From Streptomyces noursei (GTDB taxonomy: Bacteria; Actinomycetota; Actinomycetes; Streptomycetales; Streptomycetaceae): 64,000 nucleotides of DNA. A model generated the notes under the pieces. That model searched no databases, was not told the DNA's origin, and saw only the letters and a program-made list of their open reading frames with translations. Both the position numbers and the translations under genes were made by a program. Positions 57,766 through 64,000 of this stretch are shown one piece after another (the first letter of the stretch is position 1; every line of letters begins with the position of its first letter). Where the stretch lies: positions 235,308 through 299,307 of the forward strand of contig NZ_LWBU01000169.1 of assembly GCF_001646665.1 (NCBI RefSeq), written 5' to 3'.

Positions 57766-58401
57766 ATGCGGATCCACGTCGTCGACCACCCGCTGGTGGC
57801 GCACAAACTCACCACGCTGCGCGACAGGCGCACCGACTCCCCGACCTTCCGGCGGCTCGCCGACGAGCTGGTCACCCTGCTCGCGTACGAGGCCACCCGG
57901 GACGTGCGTACCGAGCAGGTCGACATCGAGACCCCGGTCACCCCGACGACCGGCGTGAAGCTGTCGAGCCCCAAGCCGCTCGTGGTGCCGATCCTGCGGG
58001 CCGGCCTCGGCATGCTCGACGGCATGGTGCGGCTGCTGCCGACCGCCGAGGTGGGCTTCCTCGGCATGATCCGCAACGAGGAGACGCTCGAGGCGTCCAC
58101 CTACGCCACGCGCATGCCGGAGGACCTGTCAGGGCGCCAGGTGTACGTCCTGGACCCGATGCTGGCGACGGGCGGCACGCTGGTCGCCGCGATCCGGGAG
58201 CTGATCAAGCGCGGCGCGGACGACGTGACGGCGGTCGTGCTGCTGGCGGCCCCCGAGGGCGTCGAGGTCATGGAGCGCGAGCTGGCGGGTACGCCGGTGA
58301 CGGTCGTGACGGCCTCGGTCGACGAGCGCCTCAACGAGCACGGCTACATCGTGCCGGGCCTGGGCGACGCGGGCGACCGGATGTACGGAACGGCGGACTA
58401 G
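57766..58401 (+). CDS. upp: Uracil phosphoribosyltransferase
   Basis: 211 residues, normal length. It makes UMP from uracil and PRPP. PRPP-binding loop [14 protein letters not shown] near 128, and the uracil-contact region [18 protein letters not shown] at the end. [15 protein letters not shown] is the first PRPP-contact segment. ATG 57766 gives the conserved [15 protein letters not shown] start. Confidence 0.95.
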   Translation: MRIHVVDHPLVAHKLTTLRDRRTDSPTFRRLADELVTLLAYEATRDVRTEQVDIETPVTPTTGVKLSSPKPLVVPILRAGLGMLDGMVRLLPTAEVGFLGMIRNEETLEASTYATRMPEDLSGRQVYVLDPMLATGGTLVAAIRELIKRGADDVTAVVLLAAPEGVEVMERELAGTPVTVVTASVDERLNEHGYIVPGLGDAGDRMYGTAD

Positions 58402-58413
58402 CGGTCCCCGCAC

Positions 58414-58445
58414 CGCGTACCGCGGCCCGGGGGCCGCGGTACGCG
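58414..58445. terminator. Bidirectional hairpin terminator
   Basis: CGCGTACCGCGGCCC (58414-58428) pairs with GGGCCGCGGTACGCG (58431-58445). The minimal two-base loop means the innermost pairs open. It separates convergent genes. Confidence 0.75.
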
Positions 58446-58446
58446 T

Positions 58447-59076
58447 TCAGCACTTCCCGGAGGGCGCGGGCGCGGGCTTGGCCAGGGCGGTCAGGGCCGC
58501 GGTCGCGTCCTTCGGCGGTGTGAGGGCCTTGAAGGCGGTCCCGATGATCAGGTCCACGTCCGCCGTCGCCCGGGCGTCCATCTTGAGCGTGGCGCCCTTC
58601 AGCTGCGTACCCAGCACGGGGAAGGCGTTCTCGCGGGCCCCGGGGGCGCCCAGCAGCATGCCGGTGCCGGGGACCTTCTTGTCGTAGGCGGCCGGCGCGT
58701 TGCCCACCTTGCCGATCGCGAAGCCGCGCTTCTTCAGCTCGTCGGCGGTCGTCTTGGCGAGGCCCGCGCGGGGCGTCGCGTTGTAGACGTTCACCGTGAT
58801 CTGCGCGGGCTTGAGCGGTACGTGCACCGGGGTGACGGGCACCTTCCGCGGCTTGCAGCCGGGGCCCGCCGTGGTGCGTGCGCGGCTGTCCGCCGAGCCT
58901 CCGCCGAAGACATCGATGAGCTGCAGCGTTCCCCAGCCGGCCAGGCCGAGGGCGACCACTGCGGCGAGGGCCGCGACCACGATCCGGCGACGCCGACGAG
59001 GGCGGCGCATGCGCGGGTAGGCATTACCCGTGATGCGGTACTTTCCGCCCATACCGGGGGGAGTGAGCATGCTCAT
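58447..59076 (-). CDS. Membrane-anchored LytR C-terminal domain protein
   Basis: 209 residues. A basic N-terminus (RMRRPRRRRR) precedes one membrane span (about 32-50) and an extracellular LytR_C domain (about 90-190, PAQITVNVYNATPRAGLAKTTADELKKRGFAIGKVGNAP). The domain is the extra module found in some LytR-CpsA-Psr proteins, here without the catalytic part. A TACGCT box lies exactly six bases before ATG 59076, indicating a leaderless message. Confidence 0.85.
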   Translation of the reverse strand: MSMLTPPGMGGKYRITGNAYPRMRRPRRRRRIVVAALAAVVALGLAGWGTLQLIDVFGGGSADSRARTTAGPGCKPRKVPVTPVHVPLKPAQITVNVYNATPRAGLAKTTADELKKRGFAIGKVGNAPAAYDKKVPGTGMLLGAPGARENAFPVLGTQLKGATLKMDARATADVDLIIGTAFKALTPPKDATAALTALAKPAPAPSGKC

Positions 59077-59082
59077 GAGCGC

Positions 59083-59088
59083 AGCGTA
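59083..59088 (-). promoter_or_regulatory. Probable -10 box of a leaderless promoter
   Basis: TACGCT (minus strand) lies six bases before ATG 59076, with no ribosome site between. Confidence 0.5.
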
Positions 59089-59197
59089 ATGCCGCCCGGG
59101 GACTATGCCTACTAAACGATCAGTGGATGGGGCCGGACGGGTGCGAAAGGGCCCGAAAGGCTGACACCACCGGGCGCGTCCGCCGGATCCGGGCCGA

Positions 59198-59494
59198 TCA
59201 GTCCAGTTCCAGCACGCGGGCGTGGAGCACCTGGCGCTGCTGGAGGGCCGCGCGCACGGCGCGGTGCAGTCCGTCCTCGAGGTAGAGGTCGCCCTGCCAC
59301 TTCACGACGTGCGCGAAGAGGTCGCCGTAGAACGTCGAGTCCTCGGCGAGGAGCGTCTCCAGATCCAGCTGGCCCTTGGTGGTCACGAGCTGATCGAGGC
59401 GGACCGGGCGCGGCGCGACATCCGCCCACTGCCGGGTGCTTTCCCGGCCGTGGTCGGGATACGGCCGCCCGTTACCGATGCGCTTGAAGATCAC
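59198..59494 (-). CDS. Conserved actinobacterial protein, VapB-like annotation
   Basis: 98 residues starting IFKRIGNGRPYPDHGRES. The C-terminal half (FAHVVKWQGDLYLEDGLHRAVRAALQQ) recalls ParB-type DGxHR motifs. Relatives are often labelled VapB antitoxin, but no toxin gene is adjacent, so the label is doubtful. A TAGGCT box six bases before GTG 59494 points to a leaderless message. Confidence 0.7.
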   Translation of the reverse strand: MIFKRIGNGRPYPDHGRESTRQWADVAPRPVRLDQLVTTKGQLDLETLLAEDSTFYGDLFAHVVKWQGDLYLEDGLHRAVRAALQQRQVLHARVLELD

Positions 59495-59500
59495 ACGGAA

Positions 59501-59506
59501 AGCCTA
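59501..59506 (-). promoter_or_regulatory. Probable -10 box of a leaderless promoter
   Basis: TAGGCT (minus strand) lies six bases before GTG 59494. Confidence 0.5.
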
Positions 59507-59716
59507 CCGGGCGAGCGCCTCCCGGCGCAGCCACGCGACGCCGGTGCGCTGCGGGGGAATTTCCCGCATACCGGGACAGGCGGGACAGGTGGGACCGGGC
59601 GGGCCGCACCGCGCCCCCGGAACGCGGACGGCGCGCCGCGGAGGTCGTCCGCGGCGCGCCGTCCCGGGCCGGTGCCCGTATGTCCTCCCGGGCCGGTGCC
59701 CGTTCGTCCTCCCGGA

Positions 59717-61285
59717 CTACTCGGTCACGTCGTGGTCGTGGCCGTCGTGCAGGCCGCCGCCGCTGCCCGCGTCACCGTCGGTGGGGACGGTGACGACCGG
59801 CTTGCGCAGCGAGCTGAGGTCGTGGGAGTAGACGCCCACGGCGTTGGCGATGACGTCGATGTTGGCGTCGAACGCCGTCATGTTGACGTTCTTGATGTCG
59901 TCGCACTTGGCGTGGTAGCACGCGTCGTACGCCACACCCGCCGTGCCGCCGAACTTCTCCGCCTGCTTGGCGGTCTTCAGGCCCTCGGCGCCGGTGAAGG
60001 TGCCACCGGACGGGATGCCGACCTCGATGAACGGCCCGTAGTCCGAGCGGCCGGTGAAGTCGGTGCCCTCGTGCGGGCGGCCCTGCTTGTCCATGAACTC
60101 GTTGATGTCGCGCTCGATCTGCGCCGAGCCGGCCGGACCGGCGGGGGCGCCGACACCGTCGGAGTTGTCGCCGTCGTACACGAACAGCCCGTAGTTCGGC
60201 GAGGCGATCATGTCGAAGTTCAGGTAGAGCTTGATCTCCTTGCGGTCCAGCTCGCTGAGGTTCGCGACGTAGTGCTCGGAGCCGAGCAGGCCGTTCTCCT
60301 CGGCGGACCACCAGGCGAAGCGCACCTTGTTGGTGGGCTTCTCCTTGGACTTGGCCAGGTCCAGGGCGACTTCCAGCAGACCGGCGGAGCCGGAGCCGTT
60401 GTCGTTGATGCCGGGGCCGGCGGTCACCGAGTCGAGGTGCGCGCCGAGCATCACGGTGTTGGCGGCGTTGCCGCGCGCGGTCTCCGCGATGACGTTGTTC
60501 GTGGTCCGCTTCTCCTGGAGCTGGCGGATCTCGAAGTCGACCTCGACCGGGCCCTTGGCCAGGTCGGCGACGAGCTGCTCGCCGTCGGCCTGGGAGACGC
60601 CACCGGTCGGGATCTTGCCGGCCGCCGGGTCGCCCAGGGTGCCGCCGAGCGCGCCCGGGACGTTGTTGTAGACGATGGCGCCGATCGCGCCCGCCGCGGC
60701 GGCCTGGGCCTGCTTGTCGGCGAACGTGCAGCCGCCGCGCTTGATCAGGGCGATCTTGCCGGTGAAGGTGCCGGACGCGTAGTCGGCGGCCTCGCAGCCG
60801 GGCGTCGCGTCGTCCGCGGGGGCCGGGACGGCGGCGAGGCCGGCCTTCACCCCGCCGACCGGCGTCGACTTGGTGTAGGTCATCGCCCCGATGGTGAGAG
60901 CACGCGGCGCCGGCGAGACGACCGCGAGCCTCTCCGCCTGGGTCTGGGTGTAGATGAACTCGAACTTCTGGTACGAGACCTGGTAACCGGCCTTCTTGAG
61001 CTGCTGGTACACGTACGCGGCCGAGGCGTCGTGTCCGAGCGAGCCGGCCGCCCGGTGGCCGTCGGCCGAGTCGGCTATCTGCTGGAACTTCTCCAGGTGC
61101 TTGTAGGCGTCCTTGCCGGACGCCTCCCGCACCAGCTTCTTGGAGAGCTTCGCGGCGTCCTTGGCCGCTTCGGCGCCGGGGTCGTGCCGACCGGCGGAAG
61201 CGGGGGATGCGGAAGCCAGCAGGAGCGGGGTGGCGAGTGCGGCTGCGGCCAGGGTGGCCACGGCTCTGCGATGGGATGCGTTCAC
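59717..61285 (-). CDS. Secreted M28 zinc aminopeptidase with PA domain
   Basis: 522 residues. A Sec signal peptide (about 1-31, ending ASA) is followed by a PA domain insert (about 130-245, IALIKRGGCTFADKQAQAAAAGAIGAIVYNN) within the M28 fold. Metal and catalytic residues are in GAHLDSVTAGPGINDNGSG, WWSAEENGLLGSEHY and FDMIASPN. A His/Asp-rich tail (LHDGHDHDVTE) ends the protein. It resembles Streptomyces aminopeptidase S. GTG 61285 has AAGGA upstream. Confidence 0.9.
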   Translation of the reverse strand: MNASHRRAVATLAAAALATPLLLASASPASAGRHDPGAEAAKDAAKLSKKLVREASGKDAYKHLEKFQQIADSADGHRAAGSLGHDASAAYVYQQLKKAGYQVSYQKFEFIYTQTQAERLAVVSPAPRALTIGAMTYTKSTPVGGVKAGLAAVPAPADDATPGCEAADYASGTFTGKIALIKRGGCTFADKQAQAAAAGAIGAIVYNNVPGALGGTLGDPAAGKIPTGGVSQADGEQLVADLAKGPVEVDFEIRQLQEKRTTNNVIAETARGNAANTVMLGAHLDSVTAGPGINDNGSGSAGLLEVALDLAKSKEKPTNKVRFAWWSAEENGLLGSEHYVANLSELDRKEIKLYLNFDMIASPNYGLFVYDGDNSDGVGAPAGPAGSAQIERDINEFMDKQGRPHEGTDFTGRSDYGPFIEVGIPSGGTFTGAEGLKTAKQAEKFGGTAGVAYDACYHAKCDDIKNVNMTAFDANIDVIANAVGVYSHDLSSLRKPVVTVPTDGDAGSGGGLHDGHDHDVTE

Positions 61286-61399
61286 AGAGGTCCTTCCCGG
61301 TGCGAACGAGGTTGAAGGGAAGCTAGCGATCTCCCACGCTCCTGTGAACAGATGTGCCGCAACTCACGTGATATTCCGTACGATTGGCAACGGAACATG

Positions 61400-62068
61400 T
61401 CACTCCGGCGCCGAACTTCCCGACCTCCCGGTCGATTTGGCACCCTTGGCGGTCCCGCCGCCCGCCGCGCCCTTCGCGGGCCGCTCGGACTTGGCCGCCT
61501 TCGCGGCGCGCTTCGCCTCCTGCTTGTACGCGCGGACCCTGGCGAGCGACTCCGGCCCGGTGATGTCGGCGGCCGACCGGTACGCGCCCTGCTCGCCGTA
61601 CGCGCCCGCCGCCTCCCGCCAGCCCTCGGGCCGTACGCCGTACTGCTTGCCCAGCAGCGCCAGGAAGATCTGCGCCTTCTGCCGGCCGAACCCGGGCAGC
61701 GCGAGCAGCCGGTCCAGCAGCTCCCGCCCGGTGGCGGCGTCCGACCAGACGGCCTCCGCCTCACCGCCGTACTCGTCCACCAGGTACTGGCACAGCTGCT
61801 GCACCCGCTTCGCCATCGACCCCGGGTAGCGGTGCACGGCGGGCTTCGCGGACAGCAGGGCGACGAAGGCCTCCGGGTCGTACGCCGCGATCGCGTGCGC
61901 GTCCAGGTCGTCGGCGTCCATGCGCCGGGCGATCGTGTACGGGCCGGAGAACGCCCACTCCATGGGCACCTGCTGGTCCAGGAGCATTCCGACGAGCGCG
62001 GCCAGCGGACTGCGGCCCAGCAGCTCGTCGGCCTCGGGTTGCTGGGCGAGGTGGATCGTCGTCGTCAT
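61400..62068 (-). CDS. HhH-GPD-type base-excision repair protein
   Basis: 222 residues. The helix-hairpin-helix is LLALPGFGRQKAQIFLALLG near 118. The catalytic Asp/Lys of active HhH-GPD glycosylases, expected about 20 residues later, is not evident, so it may be inactive or differ in mechanism. A Lys/Ala-rich tail (about 180-222) follows. ATG 62068 starts the conserved MTTTIHLAQQPEADELL. Confidence 0.8.
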   Translation of the reverse strand: MTTTIHLAQQPEADELLGRSPLAALVGMLLDQQVPMEWAFSGPYTIARRMDADDLDAHAIAAYDPEAFVALLSAKPAVHRYPGSMAKRVQQLCQYLVDEYGGEAEAVWSDAATGRELLDRLLALPGFGRQKAQIFLALLGKQYGVRPEGWREAAGAYGEQGAYRSAADITGPESLARVRAYKQEAKRAAKAAKSERPAKGAAGGGTAKGAKSTGRSGSSAPE

Positions 62069-62200
62069 GATCCGATGATCGCGCCGGTTCCGGCACGTCG
62101 CACGGCGGATGCGCCGGGCGGGGCGGGCGGGGGCGGGCGGGGGCCGACGTGGTTCGCCGGTCGCCGGGTGGGGGATGGGCGGGTGGGCGGCCGCCCCGGC

Positions 62201-63853
62201 TCACCGGCCGCCGGGTGGGCGGCCGATGGCCCCGCCGATGATCCGGACGCCGTCCGCGACCGTGCCGGGGCCGCCGGCCGCGTACCCCATCACCAGGCCG
62301 GGCGGGCACGGCAGCTGGGCGTGCCAGGACAGCGGGTGCGTCTTCACGCCCCGCGCCAGGGCCGCCGCCGCGAGGCGGGTGTCCACCGGTCCGGCGGGCT
62401 CCGGGGGCGGGGTTCCGGGGCCGGCGGGTCCGGGGGCGGTCCCGGGTCCGCCCCCGCGCGGGGGGAAGGTGACGGTCAGGTGCAGCCCCGCCGCCGCCCC
62501 GTGCACCACCGCGCCCGGCAGGTGGCGCCCGATCGAGGCGATCATCGCGTCCCGCCGCTGCCGGTGCCGCCCGCGCAGCAGACGCAGGTGCCGTTCGAGC
62601 GCACCCGTCCCCATCAGCCGCGCCAGCACCAGCTGGGGCAGTGCGGCACTGCCGAGGTCCATGAACCGCTTGGCGTCCACCAGCGCGTCCCGGTACTTCG
62701 GGGGCGCCAGCACCCACCCGATGCGCAGGGCCGGGGCGAGCAGTTTGGACACGCTGCCGGCGTAGATCACCCGGTCGGGCAGCATCGCCCGCAGGGCGGG
62801 CACCGGCGGCCGGTCGTAGCGGTGTTCGGCGTCGTAGTCGTCCTCGACGACGAGCCCGTCGCGCTCGGCCGCCCAGCGCATCAGGGCGCGCCGCCGCTCG
62901 CCCCCGAGGACGACGCCCATGGGGAACTGGTGCGCCGGTGTCACGAGCACCGCCCGCGCGCCCGTGGCGTCCAGCGCGTCCACGCGCACCCCCTCGGCGT
63001 CGACCGGGACCGGCGGAGTGTCCAGGCCCCCGGCGCGCAGGTGCTGCCGGGCGCCGAGCGATCCCGGGTCCTCGACGGCCAGTTCGGTGACCCCGTCGGC
63101 GCGCAGCACCCGGGCGACGAGCCCGAGCGCCTGGGCGGTGCCGGACACGATCAGCAGCTCGGCGGGGTCGGCGCGGACGCCCCGGTTGCGGGCCAGCCAG
63201 TCCGTGACGGCGCGGCGCAGCTCGGGCGTGCCGCGGGGGTCGCCGTAGCCGAGGGCGGAGGCGGGGAGGGAGGCGAGGACGGCGCGTTCGGCGCGGAGCC
63301 AGGCGGCGCGGGGGAAGGACGCGAGGTCGGGAAGGCCGGGCGAGAGGTCGATGCGGGCGGGCGCCGCGCGCAGTGCGTCGTAGACGCCGGCCCCGGGCTC
63401 GCCCGGTACGAACAGCTCGCCGGCGCCCGGGAACTCGTACCGCCGCTGTCCCGGCGTGGCCGTGGCGCCCGCCGGGGCGGTCGTGCGGGCCGCCGCTGTG
63501 GTCGTGCCGGCCGCCGGGGCGGCGGTGACGCCCACCGGGGTGCTCGTGCCGGTTGCCGGGGCGGCGGTGGCGGGGGCCGGGGCCGTCGTGACGCCGACCG
63601 GGGCGGCCACGACCACCGTGCCGGCCCGCCCCCGCCCGGCGACGTGCCCGTCCTCGCCCAGCCGCCGGTACGCCTCGGTCACCACGCCCCGGGACACGCC
63701 CAGTTCGGCGGCGAGCACGCGGGACGCGGGCAGCCGGTTGCCCACCGGCAGCCGCCCGTCGGCGATCGCGTCCCGCAGGCGCGTGGCCAGCCACTGGGAC
63801 AACTGCCCGGGCGGGGCCTGCCGGACGTCCAGCTGGAGGAAGTCGGCCGCCAT
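62201..63853 (-). CDS. MocR-family (GntR/aminotransferase) regulator
   Basis: 550 residues. An N-terminal GntR winged helix (about 12-78, LPASRVLAAELGVSRGVVTEAYRRL) is joined by an Ala/Thr/Pro/Val-rich linker (about 83-130, with repeats of PVGVT and APA) to a fold-type I aminotransferase domain. The PLP lysine is in GSVSKLLAPALRIGW and the Asp in VVEDDYDAEHRYD. PdxR, which controls PLP synthesis, is the best-known relative; the target here is unknown. It lies divergently at the end of the window. Confidence 0.9.
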   Translation of the reverse strand: MAADFLQLDVRQAPPGQLSQWLATRLRDAIADGRLPVGNRLPASRVLAAELGVSRGVVTEAYRRLGEDGHVAGRGRAGTVVVAAPVGVTTAPAPATAAPATGTSTPVGVTAAPAAGTTTAAARTTAPAGATATPGQRRYEFPGAGELFVPGEPGAGVYDALRAAPARIDLSPGLPDLASFPRAAWLRAERAVLASLPASALGYGDPRGTPELRRAVTDWLARNRGVRADPAELLIVSGTAQALGLVARVLRADGVTELAVEDPGSLGARQHLRAGGLDTPPVPVDAEGVRVDALDATGARAVLVTPAHQFPMGVVLGGERRRALMRWAAERDGLVVEDDYDAEHRYDRPPVPALRAMLPDRVIYAGSVSKLLAPALRIGWVLAPPKYRDALVDAKRFMDLGSAALPQLVLARLMGTGALERHLRLLRGRHRQRRDAMIASIGRHLPGAVVHGAAAGLHLTVTFPPRGGGPGTAPGPAGPGTPPPEPAGPVDTRLAAAALARGVKTHPLSWHAQLPCPPGLVMGYAAGGPGTVADGVRIIGGAIGRPPGGR

Positions 63854-64000
63854 GGGACCCCTCCGCCCCGCCCGCCCGGACCGGCCCGGCGACCGCCCGG
63901 ACGAACCTGCGGCCGGCCCCGCCCAGGGCTGCGGCGAGGCCCGTTCCGGCGCGGCCCCGCCGGAACCGGCGCCGGGCGCGGGCGGCGCGCACCCCCCCCC

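Noticed and set aside
59198..59494. VapBC toxin-antitoxin locus
   Set aside because: No PIN-domain toxin lies beside the VapB-like gene; the label rests on remote similarity only.
63985..64000. Run of C at the window end as a contig end or homopolymer signal
   Set aside because: Too short to judge and could be ordinary GC-rich sequence cut by the window.

Overview
The window is about 73% GC by eye, has the codon use of a high-GC actinomycete, uses GTG and TTG starts freely, and carries Streptomyces-type genes (dtpA/ecuC/sco copper operon, sigF/sigN pair, subtilisin inhibitor, SigE-family sigma factor). Gene order (serS, pheA, copper operon, sigma factors, tadA, upp) resembles the oriC-proximal core of Streptomyces chromosomes as I remember it, so I read it as Streptomyces chromosome, not a plasmid or phage. 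No complete insertion sequence, CRISPR array, rRNA or prophage is visible.

1-9.5 kb: end of an alpha/beta-hydrolase-SDR fusion, a two-system ABC exporter operon, a CynX-type MFS pump, a FadR-type regulator and lpd. 9.5-19.1 kb (minus strand): HAD phosphatase-serS, a cluster of DnaA boxes, pheA, then the copper/haem-peroxidase operon (membrane protein, YcnI, Sco, EcuC, CopCD, DtpA). 19.2-30.8 kb: RsbW-like ATPases, aminopeptidase P, a GAF-PP2C phosphatase, a primase-polymerase-like protein that has lost its catalytic acids, a SEC-C protein, GDPD, an HtrA protease, tRNA-Ser(UGA) and a lower-GC lipoprotein. 31-35.3 kb: a small regulator/membrane-protein operon with two matching operators, a 53-residue zinc-finger-like protein, LysE exporter, a catalytically plausible primase-polymerase, a probable broken small secreted-protein gene and an ECF sigma factor.

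35.4-46 kb: an acyl-CoA ligase broken by a short deletion, a 1250-residue PAS/pseudo-kinase/receiver protein, subtilisin inhibitor, tRNA-Ser(GCU), tRNA-Arg(ACG), a membrane-anchored receiver protein, a DUF2797 protein, amidohydrolase, and a response regulator whose kinase appears to have been lost. 46-52.6 kb: two drug-efflux cassettes (MFS-TetR, and MarR-MFS-YceI), each with recognisable operators. 52.6-59.5 kb: sigN and sigF, small membrane proteins, tRNA-Ser(CGA), tadA with its partner, upp, a LytR C-terminal protein and a VapB-like protein. 59.7-64 kb: secreted M28 aminopeptidase, HhH-GPD repair protein and a MocR regulator.

Themes: envelope copper delivery (19-13 kb) is a complete export/assembly pathway; partner-switching style control is represented by two HATPase proteins, one PP2C phosphatase and SigB-type sigma factors; several genes appear leaderless, with a TANNNT box 6 bases before the start codon. 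Several loci show decay (ligase, kinase partner, small secreted protein, degenerate PrimPol and pseudo-kinase).
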